Shown: positions 24,500 to 30,861 of the stretch, piece after piece
Layout of the letters: each line of letters begins with the position of its first letter
Position numbering within the stretch: position 1 is the first letter of the stretch
From: Lachnospiraceae bacterium
GTDB lineage: Bacteria > Bacillota > Clostridia > Lachnospirales > Lachnospiraceae
NCBI GenBank assembly: GCA_900771195.1
Contig: CAAGMZ010000011.1
Location: forward strand, 1-30,861
Direction: 5' to 3'
Length of the DNA: 30,861 nt
Program-made: the position numbers and the translations under genes
Notes under the pieces: model-generated
What the model saw: the letters and a program-made list of their open reading frames with translations, nothing else
Databases searched by the model: none
What the model was told of the DNA's origin: nothing

Positions 24500-26626
24500 T
24501 TAGATGTGAAGAACACGGGATTTGATTTCTTTGGTCTTACCTACATTCCAGAAATTCTCGCCCAGATATCCGCAGGTTCTTCTTGTAACATTCATCCTGT
24601 TGTGGTCCTTGTTGTGACACTGAGGGCATTCCCACTCAAGATCATCGTTGACAAGAATCTCTCCGTCATAACCGCATACCTGACAGTAATCGGATTTGGT
24701 GTTGAACTCGGCGTACTGGATATTGTCGTAAATATACTTAACAAGTTCCTCAAGTGCCGGCAGATTATGTCTGAGATTAGGTATCTCAACATAGGATATT
24801 GCACCGCCGCTTGATATTGTCTGGAACTGGCTTTCAAATGAGAATTTACTGAAAGCATCAATATGTTCACGCACATCAACATGATACGAATTGGTGTAGT
24901 AACCCTTATCCGTAATATCCGGAATGTCGCCGAATTTTTTGCGGTCGATTTCTGCAAAACGATAGCAGAGCGACTCTGCCGGAGTTCCGTAAAGACCGAA
25001 GGCGAGACCGGTATTTTTCTTCCATGTATCACATGCGTCACGAAGTCTCTGCATAACTTTAAGGGCAAAAGGCGTACCCTTGGGATCTGTATGGCTTACC
25101 CCTGTCATAAGCTTAGTAACCTCATACAGTCCGATATATCCGAGAGAGAGAGTTGAGTAACCGCCGTGAAGGAGGCTGTCAATCTTTTCACCGGGCTTAA
25201 GCCTTGCAATAGCACCATACTGCCAGTGAATGGGGCTTACATCCGAGAGAGTGCCTTCAAGTGCTCTGTGTCTGCACATAAGTGCATCAAAACAAAGTGA
25301 AAGCCTGTCTTCAAGAATCTCCCAAAACTTTTCTTCATCCCCCTGGGCAATGATGCCAATCTGAGGAAGGTTAAGGCTGACAACACCCTGATTGAAACGG
25401 CCTTCCCACTTGTACTGGCCATTCTCATCCTTCCAGGAGCTTAAGAATGAACGGCAGCCCATGCAGCTGAATACTTCACCGTCATAATTTTCGCGCATTT
25501 TTTTGGCAGAAATGTAATCAGGGTACATTCTCTTGGCAGAACACTCAACGGCGAGTCTGGTAAGGTAATCATACTTTCCTCCGTTAAGACAGTTGTGTTC
25601 GTCAAGCACATAAATGAGCTTAGGAAATGCAGGTGTTACGTAAACGCCTGATGTGTTCTTTATTCCCTGAATCCTCTGCTTAAGAATTTCCTCTATAATG
25701 AGAGCAACCTCGTCCTTGTAAGGATCATCCTCCCTGAGATTAAGGAAGAGTGTTACGAAGGGAGACTGTCCGTTGGTGGTCATAAGTGTATTGATCTGAT
25801 ACTGTATCGTCTGTATTCCGGACTTAAGCTCATCCATCATACGGTCATTGGCAAGTGTTTCAATTTCTTCGGGGGAAATTGAATTGCCGAATTTCTCAGT
25901 GTAATGTGCACGGTATTTGTCCTTGGACTTGCGAAGGTATTTGCCAAGATGACGGATATCAACCGACTGTCCTCCGTACTGGCTGCTGGCAACGGCCGCA
26001 ATTATCTGTGTCATTACTGTGCAGGCAACCTGAAAGCTCTTGGGACTTTCAATCATTTTGCCGTTAAGGACGGTTCCGTTGTCCAGCATGTCGCTGATAT
26101 TGATAAGACAGCAGTTAAAAATAGGCTGTACAAAATAATCAGCATCGTGGAAATGGATGATTCCTTCATCGTGTGCTTTGGAAATCTTCTCGGGAAGGAG
26201 AAGTCTCTTGGTGAGATCTCTTGAAACCTCGCCGGCAATAAGGTCACGCTGCGTTGAAGCAACAGCGGCATTCTTGTTGGAATTTTCCTCCATTGCATAC
26301 TTATTGGTCTGGCGGATAAGTCCGAGAATTGACTCATCAGTCGTATTGGACTTGCGGACCATCTCGCGCTGATAGCGATAAATTATATATGTCTTGGCGA
26401 GAACAAATTTGCGTTCAGCCATGAGCTTCTGCTCGATAATATCCTGAATCTCTTCAACCTGCAGGGTGCTCGCACCGAGATTCTCTATATAGGCAACAAT
26501 TCCCTGGATTTTCTCATCTGATATCCTTTCGCTAAAAGGAACTTCGTCGTTGGCCTTCTGGATAGCGATGACGATTTTGTTACGGTCATAATTTACTTCG
26601 CGACCGTTACGTTTGATGACTTTCAT
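24500..26626 (-). CDS. nrdD: Anaerobic ribonucleoside-triphosphate reductase (class III)
   Basis: 708 residues. It reduces ribonucleoside triphosphates to deoxy forms without oxygen, using a glycyl radical and formate. The first ~90 residues (MKVIKRNGREVNYDRNKI) are an ATP-cone for allosteric control. FNCCLINI and FSCMGCRSF hold active-site cysteines. Near the end, CQVCG and CPQC bind zinc, and Gly686 in RRTCGYLGENFW is the radical glycine. The start at 26626 is chosen because GGAGG precedes it by five to six bases and the ATP-cone begins there; the open frame continues upstream but through the promoter region. nrdG and dut follow. Two pairs of NrdR-like boxes surround the promoter. Confidence 0.97.
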   Translation of the reverse strand: MKVIKRNGREVNYDRNKIVIAIQKANDEVPFSERISDEKIQGIVAYIENLGASTLQVEEIQDIIEQKLMAERKFVLAKTYIIYRYQREMVRKSNTTDESILGLIRQTNKYAMEENSNKNAAVASTQRDLIAGEVSRDLTKRLLLPEKISKAHDEGIIHFHDADYFVQPIFNCCLINISDMLDNGTVLNGKMIESPKSFQVACTVMTQIIAAVASSQYGGQSVDIRHLGKYLRKSKDKYRAHYTEKFGNSISPEEIETLANDRMMDELKSGIQTIQYQINTLMTTNGQSPFVTLFLNLREDDPYKDEVALIIEEILKQRIQGIKNTSGVYVTPAFPKLIYVLDEHNCLNGGKYDYLTRLAVECSAKRMYPDYISAKKMRENYDGEVFSCMGCRSFLSSWKDENGQYKWEGRFNQGVVSLNLPQIGIIAQGDEEKFWEILEDRLSLCFDALMCRHRALEGTLSDVSPIHWQYGAIARLKPGEKIDSLLHGGYSTLSLGYIGLYEVTKLMTGVSHTDPKGTPFALKVMQRLRDACDTWKKNTGLAFGLYGTPAESLCYRFAEIDRKKFGDIPDITDKGYYTNSYHVDVREHIDAFSKFSFESQFQTISSGGAISYVEIPNLRHNLPALEELVKYIYDNIQYAEFNTKSDYCQVCGYDGEILVNDDLEWECPQCHNKDHNRMNVTRRTCGYLGENFWNVGKTKEIKSRVLHI

Positions 26627-26648
26627 AATTACCTCCAAATACATATTA

Positions 26649-26693
26649 ACAATATATAGTGGGTCATACCTCCCACACCACAATAGGTATTGT
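26649..26693 (-). promoter_or_regulatory. NrdR-box pair 1 (overlaps -10)
   Basis: ACAATATATAGTG at 26649-26661 and ACAATAGGTATTGT at 26680-26693; their starts are 31 bases apart, three helical turns, as for paired NrdR boxes. The second overlaps the -10 of the nrdD promoter. The boxes are imperfect compared with pair 2. Confidence 0.6.
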
Positions 26694-26717
26694 AGCACAT
26701 AAATCACCACTTGTCTA
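26689..26717 (-). promoter_or_regulatory. nrdD promoter
   Basis: On the minus strand, TAGACA (26717-26712) and TACAAT (26694-26689) are separated by 17 bases. The start point would be near 26682. Confidence 0.6.
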
Positions 26718-26761
26718 CAATATCTTGTGAAAAAACGAAAAAAAATACACAATATATTGTG
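26717..26761 (-). promoter_or_regulatory. NrdR-box pair 2 (upstream of -35)
   Basis: ACAATATCTTGT at 26717-26728 and ACACAATATATTGTG at 26747-26761. The cores start 32 bases apart. The second is a near-perfect match to the NrdR consensus, the ATP/dATP-responsive repressor of ribonucleotide reductase genes. Confidence 0.8.
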
Positions 26762-26781
26762 AAACTGCTTGAATAAAGCAA

Positions 26782-26798
26782 TTGTGGGGCCTCCACAA
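26782..26798. promoter_or_regulatory. Inverted repeat between divergent nrdD and GH31 genes
   Basis: TTGTGG and CCACAA flank a five-base centre. It lies ~70 bases upstream of the GH31 -35 box and may be an operator; no known consensus was recognised. Confidence 0.3.
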
Positions 26799-26868
26799 GA
26801 TATATGTGTATTATGTACTTTATTAAGTCCTAAAATACGGACGCAAAATATTTAAGTTACATTGTATT

Positions 26869-26896
26869 TTGACAGAAATTCTTATATACTTATTAT
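26869..26896 (+). promoter_or_regulatory. Promoter for the GH31 gene
   Basis: TTGACA at 26869-26874 and TATTAT at 26891-26896 with a 16-base spacer, about 35 bases before the start codon. Confidence 0.6.
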
Positions 26897-26931
26897 AGTC
26901 TTTATATTGGGTATTTCCAAGGAGGGTTCGC

Positions 26932-29298
26932 ATGAGATTTAACAATGGATGCTGGCTTCAGAAGGAAGGATGTGCCTGTTTTTCGCCGGCGCAGGTGTAT
27001 TTTACGAAAATTGAACCTGACAAGGTAACATTATGTGCACCGACTCATAAAATCGGTCAGCGCGGTGATACTCTGGGCGGTGTGAACCTGACAGTCGAAA
27101 TCACTACGCCAATGCCGGATGTAATTCGTGTAAAAGCATATCATTACAAGGGAGCGGCGCATAATTCACCCGAGTTTGAACTTGCTCTGCAAAATGACCG
27201 TCATATAGATGCACGGGAGGCAGAAAATGAGGTCAGAATAAAGAGCGGTAATGCAGAAATCGTAATCGATAAGAAAAACTGGCGCATGGCTTACTTCGGA
27301 AACGGAGAGAAAAAGTGTTCCAGCGGGCCAAAAGATCTGGCATACATAAGGACTGACTGGAAGGGTGACGCCTATGTAAAGAGTAGCGACACTGATGCCT
27401 ACATGCGCGAACAGCTTTCAATCGGGGTCGGCGAGCTTATATATGGTCTTGGAGAGCGGTTTACGGCGTTTGTAAAGAACGGTCAGTCTGTTGACATCTG
27501 GAATGAAGACGGCGGAACATCAACAGACCAGTCATATAAAAACATACCATTCTATGTATCCAATAAAGGGTACGGAGTGTTTGTAAACGAGCCGGAAAGA
27601 GTATCATTTGAGGTTGCTGCCGAGTCGGTAAATAAGGTTGAGTTTTCCGTGCCCGGGGAAAGTCTCGATTATTTTTTCATCAACGGACCGACGATGAAAG
27701 ATGTGTTAAGGCGTTATACGGATATTACGGGAAAACCGGCACTGCCGCCTGCATGGACATTCGGTCTCTGGCTTTCGACTTCATTTACCACCAATTATGA
27801 TGAAGCTACGGTTATGAGTTTTATTGACGGCATGCTTGAGCGAGGCATCCCGATGAAGGTATTTCATTTTGACTGTTTCTGGATGAAGGATTTTCACTGG
27901 TCTGATTTTATCTGGGATGAAAGGGTATTTCCGGATCCGGTGGGAATGTTAAAACGTATCAAGTCCAAGGGACTTAAGGTGTGCGTCTGGATAAATTCAT
28001 ACATAGGCCAGGAATCGGCTCTTTTTGATGAAGGCATGGAGAAAGGATATTTTCTCAAGCGTTCTGACGGTTCGGTATGGCAGTGGGATATGTGGCAGCC
28101 GGGGATGGCAATCGTGGATTTCACCAATCCAAAGGCCTGCAGATGGTATCAGGATAAATTAGAGCTTCTGCTTGATATGGGAGTGGACTGCTTTAAGACT
28201 GATTTCGGGGAAAGAATTCCCACAGACTGCGTGTATTATAACGGAATGGACCCGCAGAAAATGCACAACTATTATACCTACCTGTATAACAAGACGGTTT
28301 TTGAACTCCTTGAAAGAAAAAGAGGCAAAGGCGAGGCTGTACTCTTTGCACGCTCGGCTACTGTGGGAGGACAAAAATTCCCGGTGCACTGGGGTGGTGA
28401 CTGCTGGTCGGATTATGAAGCAATGGAAGAAAGCCTTCGCGGAGGACTGTCACTCCAGATGTCAGGCTTTGGTTTCTGGAGCCATGATATAGGAGGTTTC
28501 GAGAGTACATCAACACCTGATGTGTATAAACGCTGGTGTGCATTTGGACTTTTATCTTCACACAGCAGATTGCACGGAAGCACCTCTTACCGCGTGCCCT
28601 GGGCATACGACGAGGAAGCGGTGGATGTGGTGCGATTCTTCACGCGCCTTAAAGCAAGGCTTATGCCGTACATATGGAAGACGGCAATAACCGCACATGA
28701 GGAGGGAATTCCGTCAATGCGCGCCATGGTATTGGAATTTACGCAGGACAAAACATGCGGATATCTGGATAAGCAGTATATGCTTGGTGACAGTCTTATG
28801 GTCGCTCCCATATTTAATGATCAGGGAATAGGGGAATACTATCTTCCGAAAACTGACGGAATGTGGACAAACTTTTTTACAAATGAGACCGAAGAAGGCG
28901 GGAGCTGGTATAGCGGAAAATATGGATACTGTGATATTCCCCTGATGGTGCGTCCGAATTCCATTGTGGCGATAGGAAACAGTGAAGATGGCCCGGAATA
29001 TGATTATGCAGAGGGCGTTATATTCAGAATCTACGAACTTACGGACTCTGCAGAGACTGTTGTATATGATATGGCAGGAAATGCTGTTTCGTCTATAAAA
29101 GCAGTCAGAGAGGGTGAGGATATACGGATAACACTTAATGACGGTAAGCCGTGTGAAGTTGAACTTGTCAATGTAACACCGGAATGTGTGGATGGTGCCG
29201 ATATGCGTGTTGAGGATGGAAATACAGTCTTAACCGGATGTGGTCATCAGATTATATGCAGGAACTGTAAAAACACATTGGAAAAGGTGAAGTTTTGA
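26932..29298 (+). CDS. yicI: Glycoside hydrolase family 31, alpha-xylosidase (YicI type)
   Basis: 788 residues, close to the ~770 of E. coli YicI. The nucleophile is Asp424 in CFKTDFGERIPTD, a block nearly the same as in YicI; the acid/base is Asp490 in VHWGGDC, followed by ESLRGGLS. GLWLSTSFTTNYDE and FHFDCFWMKDFHW form the substrate pocket. No signal peptide is present, so it works in the cytosol, removing alpha-xylose from xyloglucan oligosaccharides such as isoprimeverose taken up by the cell. No transporter or other xyloglucan gene is next to it. The start follows AAGGAGGG by four to five bases. Repeat copy B lies twelve bases after the stop. Confidence 0.94.
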   Translation: MRFNNGCWLQKEGCACFSPAQVYFTKIEPDKVTLCAPTHKIGQRGDTLGGVNLTVEITTPMPDVIRVKAYHYKGAAHNSPEFELALQNDRHIDAREAENEVRIKSGNAEIVIDKKNWRMAYFGNGEKKCSSGPKDLAYIRTDWKGDAYVKSSDTDAYMREQLSIGVGELIYGLGERFTAFVKNGQSVDIWNEDGGTSTDQSYKNIPFYVSNKGYGVFVNEPERVSFEVAAESVNKVEFSVPGESLDYFFINGPTMKDVLRRYTDITGKPALPPAWTFGLWLSTSFTTNYDEATVMSFIDGMLERGIPMKVFHFDCFWMKDFHWSDFIWDERVFPDPVGMLKRIKSKGLKVCVWINSYIGQESALFDEGMEKGYFLKRSDGSVWQWDMWQPGMAIVDFTNPKACRWYQDKLELLLDMGVDCFKTDFGERIPTDCVYYNGMDPQKMHNYYTYLYNKTVFELLERKRGKGEAVLFARSATVGGQKFPVHWGGDCWSDYEAMEESLRGGLSLQMSGFGFWSHDIGGFESTSTPDVYKRWCAFGLLSSHSRLHGSTSYRVPWAYDEEAVDVVRFFTRLKARLMPYIWKTAITAHEEGIPSMRAMVLEFTQDKTCGYLDKQYMLGDSLMVAPIFNDQGIGEYYLPKTDGMWTNFFTNETEEGGSWYSGKYGYCDIPLMVRPNSIVAIGNSEDGPEYDYAEGVIFRIYELTDSAETVVYDMAGNAVSSIKAVREGEDIRITLNDGKPCEVELVNVTPECVDGADMRVEDGNTVLTGCGHQIICRNCKNTLEKVKF

Positions 29299-29309
29299 TA
29301 ATCTATACA

Positions 29310-29434
29310 GCTGTAAAATGATTATCCGAGTCGGGGCTGAGAGGGTCGGTACTTGGCATGCGTATTCTGCGTGATTTGTACCGATACGCGCTCAGTGAGC
29401 GAAAGCACCCGAACTCAAATAATTATTTTACAGC
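29310..29434 (+). repeat. Structured ~126-bp repeat element, copy B
   Basis: Ends GCTGTAAAAT / ATTTTACAGC: the C-G pair of copy A is replaced by T-A. The next stem is GAGT-CGGG with CCCG-A-ACTC, different in sequence from copy A but still paired. CTGAG/CTCAG, GGTAC/GTACC and the top stem GCATGC/GCGTG around GTATTCT are kept. The unpaired side has GC-GAAA-GC where copy A has GC-GGGA-GC, both GNRA-like. It lies between the convergent GH31 and nuclease-like genes, ending eight bases from the latter's stop, with CTCTTTTTT after it. Confidence 0.85.
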
Positions 29435-29441
29435 CTCTTTT

Positions 29442-30710
29442 TTACCAGTATTTTTCTACCAGAGTTCTGGCTTCTGATTCCGTTTTTTCGCACTGTTTAA
29501 TAATATTAGCTACGGCTTCTTTCTTTGTGCCGGAACTGTTCTTCACAGAGCTAATGATATAGGCAGCAAACTTGTTGGCTGTCTCAGAAAGCTCAGCCTT
29601 GGCGTCCGCAAGCTCTGCCTGATTGGAAGAAAGCTCAGCTCTGGCGTCCGCAAGCTCAGACTTAGTGTCAGAAAGTCTGGATTTCATATCGGCAATTTCA
29701 GCCTGGCCGGAAGCAAGCTCAGCCTTGGCGTCCGCAAGTTCGGACTTAGTGTCAGAAAGCCTGGATTTCATATCGGCAATTTCAGCCTGATTGCTTAAGA
29801 TTTCCGATTTCATGCAGGTCAGCATATTGCCGGAGTCTTCAACCTGCTTCTGCAGTTCCTCTATCATGTAGTGGACTGTATTTCTGTCCAGTATTTTGAG
29901 CGCTTCGGAAAACATATACAGCACCTCCTCCTGACGGCACATATAACCTGACATTTCAACATATATCTCTTCCAGATACGGATACTTCCCAATGAGAAAT
30001 TCGGCGTCACTGACATTTTCCGTGGCAAGAAGAGAAAGCCACATGGTAAGTTCATCGTTACCTTTAGCATAGCCATTCTGACGGAATACGTCAAGGGCAA
30101 TAATGAAATATTCCTGAAGAAGTTTGATTGAAAGGCCGGAGCCAAAAACGGTCTTTCCGTGATGGAAGTAGTTGCCGTTAAGGGCAGGGTCATGGAATTC
30201 GGAGGAAGATTTCTCATAAAGTACGATTGTGTAAACCTTTCGCATGTCGGAATAGGTAAAGCCGTTATTGGACTTAAGTCTTGTGTACTGTCGAAGCAGC
30301 AGGTCCGAGGAGTAGCATGACATCCGTTCTGCCGGAAACTGATACGGAATCTTCTGAATCTCGATGTTGGCAATGGAGCCGTCGGAGAGGCTGACGATGA
30401 TGTCCATGATGAGCAGGGAGTCGGCGGACAGCACGACATTTTCGGAAGGCAGTATGGCCTGAATGGTTACTTTTTCCCCGATTATCGAGCTTAAAAGACC
30501 CTCCAGCCTCTCCGGATGGGATTCGGGACTAAATATGCATTTGAAGAACGGGTCATAGGTCAGGGGCAGGGTCTTACGCCCTGTCATGAAATCTATGAAG
30601 CGTTCCTTCCACTCGCCGTGAAGGGCAGAGTAGCTCCTGAAAAGCGGAAGATTTTTGTGAAGAGAGGCTTCCAGCTCCTCCCTTGAAGAATAGTGTTTCG
30701 TATAAATCAT
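29442..30710 (-). CDS. Rpn/PD-(D/E)XK nuclease-family protein with repeated coiled coil
   Basis: 422 residues. The N-terminal ~250 residues match the Rpn / PDDEXK transposase-like group: LPLTYDPFFKCIF, Asp103 in LIMDIIVSLSDG and the E-x-Q pair Glu117/Gln119 in ANIEIQK, then ERMSCYSSDLLLRQY. Members are often annotated as recombination-promoting nucleases or putative transposases. Residues ~290-390 are a long coiled coil made of near-identical 28-residue units (AEIADMKSRLSDTKSELADA twice, plus shorter copies), visible in DNA as an 84-bp direct repeat. The C-terminal ~40 residues are helical. AAAGGA precedes the ATG closely. It stands alone and may be one of several copies in the genome. Confidence 0.85.
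   Translation of the reverse strand: MIYTKHYSSREELEASLHKNLPLFRSYSALHGEWKERFIDFMTGRKTLPLTYDPFFKCIFSPESHPERLEGLLSSIIGEKVTIQAILPSENVVLSADSLLIMDIIVSLSDGSIANIEIQKIPYQFPAERMSCYSSDLLLRQYTRLKSNNGFTYSDMRKVYTIVLYEKSSSEFHDPALNGNYFHHGKTVFGSGLSIKLLQEYFIIALDVFRQNGYAKGNDELTMWLSLLATENVSDAEFLIGKYPYLEEIYVEMSGYMCRQEEVLYMFSEALKILDRNTVHYMIEELQKQVEDSGNMLTCMKSEILSNQAEIADMKSRLSDTKSELADAKAELASGQAEIADMKSRLSDTKSELADARAELSSNQAELADAKAELSETANKFAAYIISSVKNSSGTKKEAVANIIKQCEKTESEARTLVEKYW
29591..29789 (-). repeat. 84-bp tandem repeat inside the nuclease-like gene
   Basis: A unit beginning with GCTCAGC..TGGCGTCCGCAAG and ending with GGCAATTTCAGCCTG occurs at 29633-29704 and 29717-29789, period 84 bases, with few differences; a partial copy of the first part begins at 29591. 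The period is a multiple of 21 bases (seven residues), so copy changes would keep the coiled-coil register. Confidence 0.85.
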
Positions 30711-30828
30711 TTGTTCCTTTCCGGGAAAAACCCTGATGATAATAAAAAGTGATTGGTGGCGATACCGCCGAAAAAAGATATTAAAGAATTCAGCCGGTGC
30801 ATATAAATGCGAATATGACTGTGAAAGT

Positions 30829-30857
30829 ATAATAGCATAAGAGCGGATGGATGTAAA
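30829..30857 (-). promoter_or_regulatory. Promoter for the nuclease-like gene
   Basis: On the minus strand TTTACA (30857-30852) and TATTAT (30834-30829) with a 17-base spacer. The leader to the ATG at 30710 is about 110 bases and holds a small GGCG/CGCC hairpin near 30757-30770; nothing else is seen there. Confidence 0.55.
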
Positions 30858-30861
30858 GAAA

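Noticed and set aside
29591..29789. CRISPR-like repeat
   Set aside because: The repeats abut, have no spacers, are 84 bases long and keep a coding frame for a coiled coil.

Overview
The window looks like the chromosome of an anaerobic, low-to-moderate-GC Firmicute, most likely a gut Lachnospiraceae. Reasons: an oxygen-sensitive class III ribonucleotide reductase (nrdD/nrdG), a SleB-type wall hydrolase, AGGAGG-type ribosome binding sites, IS200 and IS256 remnants of the kind common in Clostridia, and a class I cyclic di-GMP riboswitch with a clostridial look. I cannot name the species from the sequence alone.

Left part (1-6830). The 3' end of a large repeat-rich surface protein with a multi-pass membrane tail is translationally coupled to a LytS/YpdA-like histidine kinase and a response regulator whose output domain resembles SARP/BTAD winged helices. 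A CPA2 cation/proton antiporter follows. Then come ilvN (acetolactate synthase small subunit) and ilvC (ketol-acid reductoisomerase), closed by a clear terminator.

Accessory island (about 6840-11420). This lies between ilvC and leuCD. It holds an internally deleted IS200 copy with both end hairpins kept, then a strong promoter and a c-di-GMP-I riboswitch whose 3' strand overlaps an intrinsic terminator. Downstream is a secreted protein with two CBM2-like cellulose-binding domains, broken by one in-frame stop and one frameshift, then a small two-pass membrane protein. A multiply broken, 5'-truncated IS256 transposase ends the island.

Middle (11420-23260). leuC-leuD (isopropylmalate isomerase), a convergent AP2-domain protein that looks like a domesticated HNH/AP2 homing endonuclease, a SleB-family wall hydrolase with its own promoter, and thrC. 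An OmpR-type response regulator without a kinase follows, packed against a second-type topoisomerase II pair (ParE/ParC-like) and a MATE efflux pump.

Right part (23260-30861). On the minus strand, nrdD-nrdG-dut forms a dNTP-supply operon whose promoter carries two pairs of NrdR-box-like sites, each pair spaced by three helical turns. Divergent to it is a GH31 alpha-xylosidase (YicI type). The window ends with an Rpn/PD-(D/E)XK nuclease-like protein with a repeated coiled coil.

The most notable unexplained structure is a ~126-bp element found twice (23281-23406 and 29310-29434), each time between convergent genes. The two copies fold into the same long hairpin with several compensatory base changes, which points to selection on structure. 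The c-di-GMP riboswitch controlling a cellulose-binding surface protein is the clearest regulatory system.
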